Below, in pieces: positions 1 through 5,461 of a stretch of 12,383 bases of DNA. The DNA comes from an uncultured Clostridia bacterium. Its GTDB lineage: Bacteria; Bacillota; Clostridia; Christensenellales; Aristaeellaceae. The notes beneath the pieces are model-generated. The model saw only the letters and a list, made by a program, of their open reading frames with translations, did not search any database and had not been told where the DNA came from. Every line of letters begins with the position of its first letter. The stretch's first letter is position 1. Both the position numbers and the translations under genes were made by a program. The DNA lies in NCBI GenBank assembly GCA_934631055.1, contig CAKTXP010000054.1, positions 1 through 12,383 on the forward strand, read 5' to 3'.

Positions 1-86
1 TCTACAGTCTGAGCAGCATTGACATCCAGCCGGAATGAACGCCCCACGCTGTCTTCCCTCCATGCAAAACCTCAGCACAATAACAA
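1..86 (-). other. Window edge; possible start of a minus-strand gene, frame undecided
   Basis: Two minus-strand frames are open to the window edge. One starts with GTG at 47, preceded by GGAGGG eight bases upstream, and would begin MGRSFRLDVNAAQTV. The other starts with ATG at 63, preceded by GAGGT five bases upstream, and is cysteine-rich near residues 14-20 (CQCCSDC). Both frames are under 22 codons inside the window, so neither can be tested for coding character. The stretch lies just beyond a strong hairpin, so a new transcription unit or plain spacer are both possible. Confidence 0.15.
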
Positions 87-136
87 AAGCTGATGATTTC
101 CGCAGCACAAAAAAGCGTTGCAGAAGTCATCAGCTT
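87..136 (-). terminator. Long hairpin, probable terminator of the pfl region
   Basis: The arms at 87-96 (AAGCTGATGA) and 127-136 (TCATCAGCTT) are perfectly complementary. Pairing continues inward to about 106 and 117 with one mismatch and a few G-U pairs, giving a stem near 20 bp and an A-rich loop. Read on the minus strand the stem is followed by TTTTGTTATT, a moderate U-tract, whereas on the plus strand it is followed by A residues. It therefore acts best as a minus-strand terminator for transcription coming from pflBA or from the small ORF ending at 135. Confidence 0.6.
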
Positions 137-242
137 AAAAAAGCGGTTCAGGTTGCCCTCGGGAGAACTTCATTCCCATATACGAATAGAATACTGCATC
201 CCGCGGAATTTGTAAAGCCCCATTCGGCTGTTTCCATTTCAT
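135..242 (-). CDS. Possible small protein, 35 aa, unrecognised
   Basis: An ATG at 242 is preceded by AGAGGT four bases upstream and opens 35 codons ending in TAA at 135-137. The protein starts MKWKQPNGALQ and ends GQPEPLF; it has no signal peptide or clear membrane segment and matches no family I know. The stop codon touches the outer arm of the hairpin at 87-136, as expected for a short gene with its own terminator. It could be a third, weakly transcribed member of the pfl unit, since the hairpin at 271-298 has a poor U-tract. Against it: the size is within chance, and codons such as TTA, CGA and CGG differ from the neighbours. Equally it may be spacer or a gene remnant. Confidence 0.3.
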   Translation of the reverse strand: MKWKQPNGALQIPRDAVFYSYMGMKFSRGQPEPLF

Positions 243-270
243 TTTTACCTCTAAACCGCTTCATCACAAA

Positions 271-298
271 CGCCGCCGCAGGTTTCCCCGCGGCGGCG
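271..298 (-). terminator. GC-rich hairpin after pflA
   Basis: Arms CGCCGCCGC (271-279) and GCGGCGGCG (290-298) are perfectly complementary around a 10-base loop. The hairpin begins about 15 bases past the pflA stop. On the minus strand it is followed by TTTGTGAT, a weak U-tract, so termination may be partial and the hairpin may also protect the 3' end of the mRNA. Confidence 0.6.
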
Positions 299-312
299 CA
301 TGATGTATTCTC

Positions 313-1062
313 TTATCGAATCCCCAAAATCTCTTCCGCTCGAACGACCTGTTCCTTTGTCGGCGTCGGTACGCCCTCCAGCGGATAGGCAATCCCCAGC
401 TTCTGCCACTTGGACAGCCCCAGCGTATGATACGGCAGAATCTCCACGCGCTCGACGTTTTTCAGCATTCCGATGAACGCCGCCATCTCGCGCAGGTCCT
501 CCTCCCCGTCCGTCAGCCCCGGAACCAGCACATGGCGAATCCACATCGGCTTGCCCATCTCGCTGAGCCTGCGCGCCATCGCGAGGATGTTCGCGTTGCC
601 CATGCCCGTCACGCGGCGATGGAGCGTTTCGTCCATTGCTTTCAGGTCGAGCATCACCAGATCGGTCGCCGCCATCAGCCGGTCAAACTCCTTCTGATAC
701 GGCTCGTCCTCGTGGTAGGGCTGCCCCGCCGTGTCCAGCACGGTATGCACGCCCTTGCGGTGCGCCAGCTCAAACAGTTCTGTGACGAATGCCATTTGAA
801 GCATCGGTTCGCCGCCGCTGACGGTAATGCCGCCTTTTGCGCCGTCCTTACCCCAATAGCGCTTGTAGCGGAGCGCCTGATCGAGCAGCTCCTGCGCGGT
901 CATGGTCTGGGCAGATTCGCCCGCCCACGTATCCGGATTGTGGCAGAACTGGCACCTGAGCGCGCAGCCCTGCAAAAAGATCACATAGCGCACGCCGGGT
1001 CCATCGACCAAGCCGAAGCTCTCAACCGAATGCACCCGACCCGTGAGCTTACATGTGGTCAT
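313..1062 (-). CDS. pflA: Pyruvate formate-lyase activating enzyme (radical SAM)
   Basis: This cytoplasmic radical SAM enzyme reductively cleaves S-adenosylmethionine at a [4Fe-4S] cluster and abstracts a hydrogen from the C-terminal glycine of PflB, making the glycyl radical the lyase needs. The 249-residue protein is close to the usual length of about 246. Visible motifs are DGPG at residues 20-23, the cluster motif CxxxCxxC at Cys33, Cys37 and Cys40 followed by HN, and SGGEP at 82-86, which contacts the SAM amino group. The frame runs open further upstream, but that part is only the shadow of pflB; homology begins at MTTCKLTGRVHS, so I take ATG at 1062. This start lies 14 bases inside pflB and has no clear ribosome binding site, which points to translational coupling and co-transcription. 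A weak hairpin follows the stop. Confidence 0.96.
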   Translation of the reverse strand: MTTCKLTGRVHSVESFGLVDGPGVRYVIFLQGCALRCQFCHNPDTWAGESAQTMTAQELLDQALRYKRYWGKDGAKGGITVSGGEPMLQMAFVTELFELAHRKGVHTVLDTAGQPYHEDEPYQKEFDRLMAATDLVMLDLKAMDETLHRRVTGMGNANILAMARRLSEMGKPMWIRHVLVPGLTDGEEDLREMAAFIGMLKNVERVEILPYHTLGLSKWQKLGIAYPLEGVPTPTKEQVVRAEEILGIR

Positions 1063-3301
1063 GGCAGGTGCGGGCGATGACGTCGAGCTGCTGCTCGCGG
1101 GTGAGGTCGATGAACTTGACGGCGTAACCGGAAACGCGGATGGTGAAGTTGGCATACTCCTCCTTCTCCGGATGCTCCATCGCGTCGATGAGCTTCTCGG
1201 TTCCGAAAACGTTGACGTTGAGGTGATGCGCACCCTGATCAAAGTAGCCGTCCATCACCTGCACAAGGTTGTTCGCACGCTCTTCATCGCTGTGACCCAG
1301 CGCGCCCGGGTTGATGGTCTGCGTATTGGAGATACCGTCCAGCGCCCAGTGATACGGCAGCTTCGCCGTGGAATTCAGGGACGCCAGCAGACCGTTCTTC
1401 TCCGCGCCGTAGCTCGGATTCGCGCCCGGAGAGAGCGGCTCGCCCGCCTTGCGTCCATCCGGCATGCTGCCCGTCGCCTTGCCGTAAACGACATTGGAGG
1501 TGATGGTCAGGATGGAGGTCGTCGGCTCGGAGTTGCGATAGGTGTGACGCTTCTTGATTTTCTCAAGGAACGTTCCCAGCAGCCAGACCGCGATATCGTC
1601 GGCGCGGTCGTCGTCGTTGCCGTAGCGCGGGAAATCGCCCTCGGTCTCGAAATCAACGATGAGACCCGTCTCGTCGCGGACAGGCTTCACCTTCGCGTAC
1701 TTGATCGCGCTCAGGCTGTCCACAACATGAGAGAAGCCCGCGATGCCGGTCGCGAACGTGCGGCGAACATCGGTATCAATGAGCGCCATCTCCGCCGCTT
1801 CGTAGTAATACTTGTCGTGCATGTACTGAATGAGGTTCAGCGTGTTGACATACAGACCGGCGAGCCAGTCCATCATGCGGTCATACGCCGCGATGACCTC
1901 ATCGTAATTCAAGACCTCGCTGGTGACCGGGCGATACGCCGGGCCGACCTGCTCTCGGGTCTTCATATCCATGCCGCCGTTGAGCGCGTAGAGCAGGCAC
2001 TTGGCGAGGTTGGCGCGTGCGCCAAAGAACTGCATCTCCTTGCCGGTCTGCGTCGCGGAAACGCAGCAGCAGATGGAGTAATCGTCGCCCCAGACCGGGC
2101 GCATCACGTCGTCATTTTCATACTGCACCGAGCTGGTCAGCACAGAGATCTTCGCCGCATACTTCTTAAAGGTCTCCGACAGGGAGGAAGAATACAGCAC
2201 CGTCATGTTCGGTTCCGGAGACGGGCCCATGTTTTCCAGCGTATGCAGGAAACGATAGTCGTTCTTAGTCACCATGCTGCGTCCGTCCACGCCGATGCCC
2301 GCGACCTCCAGCGTCGCCCAGACCGGGTCGCCGGAGAACAGCGCGTTATAGCTCGGAATGCGGGCGAACTTGACCATGCGGAACTTCATGACCATGTGGT
2401 CAATCAGCTCCTGCGCCTGCTCTTCGGTGATGACGCCGCGCTCCAAATCGCGCTCGATGTAGATATCCAGGAACGTGGAGATGCGTCCGACGGACATCGC
2501 CGCGCCGTTCTGCGTCTTGATGGCGGCGAGATAGCCAAAGTACAGCCACTGGCAGGCTTCCTTCGCGTTGGAAGCCGGCTTGCTGATATCAAAGCCGTAA
2601 GCCGCCGCCATCGCCTTCATGCCCTTGAGCGCTTTGATCTGCTTGGAGATCTCCTCGCGCAGGCGGATCACGTCGTCGGTCATCGTGCCGTCACCGCAGT
2701 TGCTCAGATCCTTGTTCTTCTCCTCGATGAGGAAGTCAATGCCGTAGAGCGCCACGCGGCGATAGTCGCCGACGATGCGTCCGCGGCCGTAGGTATCCGG
2801 CAGACCGGTGATGATCTTATTATGGCGCGCATGCTTCATTTCCGGCGTATACGCCATGAAAACGCCCTCGTTGTGGGTCGGCGCATATTCGGTAAAGATC
2901 TTGTGCAGCTCCGGATCCGGCTCATAGCCGTAGTTCTTGCAGGCTTCCTCTGCCATCTTGATGCCGCCGTACGGCATGAAGGCGCGCTTGAGGGGCTTGT
3001 CCGTCTGCAAGCCGACAATCTGCTCCAAATCCTTGTCCGCTTCGCTGATGTAGCCCGCGCCGTAAGCGGTCAGACCGGAAACGATGTGCGTTTCCATATC
3101 CAGCACGCCGCCCTTCGCGCGCTCTTCCTTCTGAAGCCCCTGAAGGATGCCCCAGAGCTTATCGGTCGCCTCGGTCGGACCGGCAAGGAAGGATTCGTCG
3201 CCCGCATACGGCTTGTAGTTCTTCTGAATGAAGTCGCGTACATTGACTTCTTCACGCCAGATGCGTCCCTCGAAGCCTTCCCACTGCTCAAAATGAACCA
3301 T
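1049..3301 (-). CDS. pflB: Formate C-acetyltransferase (pyruvate formate-lyase)
   Basis: It converts pyruvate and CoA to acetyl-CoA and formate without oxygen, using a glycyl radical; it is a cytoplasmic homodimer in the family. The 750 residues match the usual 740-760. The catalytic cysteine pair is Cys412-Cys413 in ICCCVS (equivalent to Cys418-Cys419 in E. coli), preceded by an extra Cys411 where alanine is common. The radical site is Gly725 in RVSGYAV near the C-terminus, where PflA acts. QFFGARANLAK follows the cysteines as in other PFLs. ATG at 3301 has an excellent ribosome binding site, AAAGGAGA at 3308-3315, six bases upstream. It is the first gene of the pflBA operon; the promoter lies at 3352-3380 with a dyad over the -35 box, suggesting transcriptional control. 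The radical form is destroyed by oxygen, so the operon marks an anaerobe or facultative anaerobe. Confidence 0.98.
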   Translation of the reverse strand: MVHFEQWEGFEGRIWREEVNVRDFIQKNYKPYAGDESFLAGPTEATDKLWGILQGLQKEERAKGGVLDMETHIVSGLTAYGAGYISEADKDLEQIVGLQTDKPLKRAFMPYGGIKMAEEACKNYGYEPDPELHKIFTEYAPTHNEGVFMAYTPEMKHARHNKIITGLPDTYGRGRIVGDYRRVALYGIDFLIEEKNKDLSNCGDGTMTDDVIRLREEISKQIKALKGMKAMAAAYGFDISKPASNAKEACQWLYFGYLAAIKTQNGAAMSVGRISTFLDIYIERDLERGVITEEQAQELIDHMVMKFRMVKFARIPSYNALFSGDPVWATLEVAGIGVDGRSMVTKNDYRFLHTLENMGPSPEPNMTVLYSSSLSETFKKYAAKISVLTSSVQYENDDVMRPVWGDDYSICCCVSATQTGKEMQFFGARANLAKCLLYALNGGMDMKTREQVGPAYRPVTSEVLNYDEVIAAYDRMMDWLAGLYVNTLNLIQYMHDKYYYEAAEMALIDTDVRRTFATGIAGFSHVVDSLSAIKYAKVKPVRDETGLIVDFETEGDFPRYGNDDDRADDIAVWLLGTFLEKIKKRHTYRNSEPTTSILTITSNVVYGKATGSMPDGRKAGEPLSPGANPSYGAEKNGLLASLNSTAKLPYHWALDGISNTQTINPGALGHSDEERANNLVQVMDGYFDQGAHHLNVNVFGTEKLIDAMEHPEKEEYANFTIRVSGYAVKFIDLTREQQLDVIARTCHDHM

Positions 3302-3351
3302 GCAAACTCTCCTTTAATCTATCTATCATGGATGATTCCTGAAACGCGTTT

Positions 3352-3380
3352 ATTCTACCATAAAGCCAATCGTCAGACAA
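3352..3380 (-). promoter_or_regulatory. Putative pflBA promoter
   Basis: On the minus strand, TTGTCT (3375-3380) and TAGAAT (3352-3357) are separated by exactly 17 bases. The -10 box matches 5 of 6 and the -35 box 4 of 6 sigma-A consensus bases. Transcription would start near 3345, giving a leader of about 45 bases before the pflB ATG. Confidence 0.6.
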
Positions 3381-3388
3381 CTGACGAT
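3369..3388. promoter_or_regulatory. 8-4-8 perfect dyad over the pfl -35 box, operator candidate
   Basis: ATCGTCAG (3369-3376) and CTGACGAT (3381-3388) are perfect inverted copies around a 4-base centre. The dyad covers the -35 hexamer at 3375-3380, a classic position for a repressor. It does not match the FNR/CRP (TTGAT-N4-ATCAA) or Rex (TTGTTAA-type) consensus, so the regulator is unknown. Confidence 0.45.
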
Positions 3389-3421
3389 GTAACCAAGGAA
3401 AAGCCGCGCGTTTTGTCATCG

Positions 3422-3435
3422 CCATGAGCTCATGG
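3422..3435. promoter_or_regulatory. 14-bp perfect palindrome upstream of the pfl promoter
   Basis: CCATGAGCTCATGG is its own reverse complement and lies about 42 bp upstream of the pfl -35 box. It could be an activator or second operator site. CATG recurs at 3445 and 3461, so a chance palindrome in a CATG-rich stretch is also possible. Confidence 0.25.
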
Positions 3436-3515
3436 ATTTTCAGTCATGATTTACCCTTTTCATGGCGCACATTCTTCCCGCGCGGCAGATTATTTCTTTA
3501 TGGTTGCGTACAAAA

Positions 3516-3533
3516 TTAACAAGTTCTTAACAA
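3516..3533. promoter_or_regulatory. Tandem TTAACAA half-sites
   Basis: TTAACAA occurs at 3516-3522 and again at 3527-3533, separated by GTTC. Each equals a half of the Rex redox-repressor operator in Clostridia, but Rex sites are inverted (TTGTTAA-N4-TTAACAA) and these are direct repeats. They lie about 140 bp upstream of the pfl -35 box, far for a repressor. Confidence 0.15.
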
Positions 3534-3540
3534 GCAAAGT

Positions 3541-3774
3541 GAGGGAAGGGGGCTGCCTTTGGGGGGGCGCCGCCCCCAAACTCCTGCCATGAACCTGAGG
3601 TTCCTGGACTTCCCAATTCGCTTCGCGGCGGCTTAAATATTCTTTATCGAACGACGCGCATGCGCGTCGTAGGTCTAGGTTGATTAAAACCGGCGCGAAG
3701 CGAAGAAAGGGTGCAGGGAACAACGTTCCCTGCCGGGGCTTGGGGCGGCGCCCCAACCGTCTCCCCGTTCCCCT
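3541..3774. repeat. Palindromic intergenic repeat element (MITE/REP-like)
   Basis: The whole stretch is an imperfect inverted repeat centred on a perfect 20-bp palindrome at 3651-3670. Nested structures mirror each other: a hairpin at 3558-3580 (arms TTTGGGGG/CCCCCAAA) matches one at 3740-3756 (TTGGGGC/GCCCCAA); a hairpin at 3587-3607 matches one at 3713-3733 (GCAGGGAAC/GTTCCCTGC); and TTCGCTTCGCG near 3617 pairs with CGCGAAGCGAA near 3693. It starts immediately after the eno stop codon. It has no credible coding capacity; the 88-codon minus-strand frame across it is a by-product of its composition. Such elements are usually multicopy, non-autonomous or RNA-structural repeats; copy number cannot be seen here. 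It may also serve as the eno 3' end, since no other eno terminator is visible. Confidence 0.7.
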
Positions 3775-5073
3775 TTACCGCTTCACGTTGAACGCCGCCA
3801 TGCCCGGATAAACCGCGCTCGCGCCCAGTTCTTCCTCGATGCGCAGAAGCTGGTTGTACTTGGCAACGCGCTCGGTGCGGCTCGGCGCGCCCGTCTTAAT
3901 CTGGCAGGTGTTCAGCGCCACAGCCAGGTCGGCAATGGTCGTGTCCTCCGTCTCGCCGCTGCGATGGGAAGAGATCGCCGTGTAGCCCGCCTTGTGCGCC
4001 ATCTTGATGGCTTCCAGCGTTTCGGAAACAGAACCAATCTGGTTCAGCTTGATGAGGATCGCGTTGCCGCAGCCCAGCTTGATGCCCTTGCTCAGGCGCT
4101 CCGTGTTCGTCACAAACAGGTCGTCGCCGACAAGCTGCACCTTGCCGCCCAGCTCGCGGGTCAGCTTCTGCCAGCCTTCCCAGTCCTCTTCATCCAGCGC
4201 ATCCTCGATGGAGATGATCGGATACTTCTCGACCAGGCTCTTCCAATGCGCGATCAGTTCGTCGCTGGTGTACTCCGTGCCAACCTTCGGCAGCTTGTAG
4301 AATCCCTTGCCCTTCTCGCTCTTCCACTCGGAGGAAGCCGCATCCATCGCGATCATGAAATCGCAGCCCGGCTCGTAACCGGCTTTCTTGATCGCTTCCA
4401 GAATGGTCTCAATGGTCTCCTCGTCGCTGGAAAGGTTCGGCGCAAAGCCGCCCTCGTCGCCGACGGACGTCGCCAGACCGCGGCTCTTCAGAATGGAAGC
4501 CAGCGCATGGAACACCTCGGCGCACCAGCGGAGCGCTTCCTTGAAGCTCGGCGCGCCGACCGGCATGATCATGAACTCCTGCGTATCGACGGTGTTGGCC
4601 GCGTGCGCACCGCCGTTGAGGATATTCATCATCGGGACGGGCAGGCGGTTTCCAGAGATGCCGCCGAGGAAGCGATACAGCGGGATATCCAGCGAGAGCG
4701 CCGCCGCGCGGGCGCAGGCGATGGAGACCGCAAGGATGGCGTTCGCGCCGAGGCTGCTCTTGTCCTTCGTGCCGTCCGCCGCGATCATCGCCGCATCCAC
4801 CGCATAGATATCGGAAGCGTCCATGCCGCAGAGCGTCTGGGCGATGGTCGTGTTCACATGCTCAACCGCCTTCGTCACGCCCTTGCCCAGATAGCGGCTC
4901 TTGTCGCCGTCGCGAAGCTCAAGCGCCTCGAACTCGCCGGTGGATGCGCCGCTGGGCGCCATGCCGCGTCCGACTGTGCCGTCCGCCAGCGTCACTTCCG
5001 CCTCAACCGTCGGATTTCCGCGGGAATCCAGAATCTCGCGTCCCTTGACATCTACGATCTCCAAATAAGCCAT
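3775..5073 (-). CDS. eno: Enolase (phosphopyruvate hydratase)
   Basis: Cytoplasmic glycolytic enzyme that dehydrates 2-phosphoglycerate to phosphoenolpyruvate using Mg2+. The 432-residue length is standard. The full active site is present: Glu207 in GDEGGFAPN; metal ligands Asp244 (MDAA), Glu290 (SIEDAL) and Asp317 (VGDD); catalytic Lys342 (LIKLNQIGS); His370-Arg371-Ser372 (SHRSGETED); and Lys393 (QIKTG). The frame stays open 76 codons upstream, but family homology begins at MAYLEIVDVKGREILDSRGN, so ATG at 5073 is the start. AAAGGAG lies eight bases upstream. It has its own promoter at 5146-5174 and possibly a distal one at 5354-5382. Downstream is the palindromic repeat and then the pflBA operon in the same direction. 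Confidence 0.98.
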   Translation of the reverse strand: MAYLEIVDVKGREILDSRGNPTVEAEVTLADGTVGRGMAPSGASTGEFEALELRDGDKSRYLGKGVTKAVEHVNTTIAQTLCGMDASDIYAVDAAMIAADGTKDKSSLGANAILAVSIACARAAALSLDIPLYRFLGGISGNRLPVPMMNILNGGAHAANTVDTQEFMIMPVGAPSFKEALRWCAEVFHALASILKSRGLATSVGDEGGFAPNLSSDEETIETILEAIKKAGYEPGCDFMIAMDAASSEWKSEKGKGFYKLPKVGTEYTSDELIAHWKSLVEKYPIISIEDALDEEDWEGWQKLTRELGGKVQLVGDDLFVTNTERLSKGIKLGCGNAILIKLNQIGSVSETLEAIKMAHKAGYTAISSHRSGETEDTTIADLAVALNTCQIKTGAPSRTERVAKYNQLLRIEEELGASAVYPGMAAFNVKR

Positions 5074-5145
5074 AAAGCATGCTCCTTTCCTCCGGACGGC
5101 TGAGCCGGCCGGGTTCGGCTTGTGAAATTTCTCCCTACGTGCAGA

Positions 5146-5174
5146 ATTATAGCATAGATTCAGCATTTTGAGAA
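5146..5174 (-). promoter_or_regulatory. Proximal eno promoter, extended -10
   Basis: On the minus strand TATAAT (5146-5151) is preceded by TGC, making an extended -10 element, and by TTCTCA (5169-5174) at a 17-base spacing (4 of 6 matches). Transcription would begin near 5139, with a leader of about 65 bases before the eno ATG. Confidence 0.7.
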
Positions 5175-5194
5175 GGATTCGATTCATTTTTGTT

Positions 5195-5347
5195 AGAATA
5201 TACAAACAGACCGGTGCAGTTCCGGTCTGTTTGCTTAAAAGGGGGAAGAATTGGGGCATGCAGGCGTCAGCAGTTCGCCCGCATTCCGAAATTCTCATCA
5301 ATATTTACATTCTCAAGCATGTAAATATCGGTTAGAAGAAGCTAACT
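5195..5347 (-). ncRNA. Candidate structured RNA upstream of eno
   Basis: A strong promoter at 5354-5382 would start a transcript near 5347 that reaches a terminator-like hairpin at 5203-5233. In between are hairpins GTTAG/CTAAC (5331-5346), ATATTTACAT/ATGTAAATAT (5301-5328) and a GC stem GCGGGCG/CGCCTGC with one G-U pair (about 5260-5283), the last enclosed by AGAATT/AATTCT pairing. The final hairpin has perfect 12-bp arms CAAACAGACCGG and CCGGTCTGTTTG, followed on the minus strand by TATATTCT, a weak U-tract. It could be a stand-alone small RNA, or an attenuated leader of eno, whose proximal promoter lies just beyond. It matches no riboswitch or 6S/T-box signature I know. A frame continuous with eno starts at ATG 5298 but has no ribosome binding site. 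Confidence 0.35.
5301..5328. repeat. 10-bp perfect inverted repeat
   Basis: ATATTTACAT (5301-5310) and ATGTAAATAT (5319-5328) flank an 8-base centre. It lies about 20 bases inside the transcript predicted from the promoter at 5354-5382. It may be an RNA hairpin of that transcript or a DNA operator immediately downstream of the start point. Confidence 0.4.
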
Positions 5348-5353
5348 AAATAT

Positions 5354-5382
5354 ATTTTAGCCGATTTTGCCTTCGCTGTCAA
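5354..5382 (-). promoter_or_regulatory. Strong sigma-A-type promoter pointing toward eno
   Basis: A perfect TTGACA (5377-5382) and TAAAAT (5354-5359) are separated by exactly 17 bases on the minus strand. This is one of the best promoter matches in the window, yet it lies about 280 bases upstream of the eno start and just after the MATE terminator. It would drive the RNA candidate at 5195-5347 and perhaps eno by readthrough. Confidence 0.65.
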
Positions 5383-5410
5383 GCCCTGTCCTTGATTTTT
5401 CAATCTACAC

Positions 5411-5455
5411 AAAAATGCAGGAATTTGAATTGCAAATTCATTTCCCTGCATTTTT
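5411..5455 (-). terminator. Terminator of the MATE gene
   Basis: AAAAATGCAG (5411-5420) pairs with CTGCATTTTT (5446-5455), and GAATTTG (5421-5427) with CAAATTC (5433-5439), leaving a 6-base bulge. On the minus strand the stem ends in TTTTTGTG. It begins seven bases past the MATE stop codon. The A- and T-rich flanks could let it work in both directions. Confidence 0.75.
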
Positions 5456-5461
5456 AAAGGA

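Noticed and set aside
35..388. 117-codon plus-strand frame at the left edge
   Set aside because: It crosses two hairpins and the 3' end of pflA in antisense; no ribosome binding site.
1043..3427. 794-codon plus-strand frame opposite pflB
   Set aside because: It is the antisense shadow of a certain pflB gene; GC-rich codon use removes stops on the other strand. The translation is Arg/His/Val-rich and has no ribosome binding site.
3490..3756. 88-codon minus-strand frame
   Set aside because: It lies entirely within the palindromic repeat and its flank; its proline- and arginine-rich product follows from hairpin composition, not from coding selection.
3964..5103. Long plus-strand frame opposite eno
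   Set aside because: Same antisense effect; eno has a complete active site and its own promoter.
5074..5298. N-terminally extended enolase starting at 5298
   Set aside because: The frame is open, but the extra 75 codons contain the extended -10 promoter and the terminator-like hairpin, have no ribosome binding site, and lie beyond the conserved enolase N-terminus.
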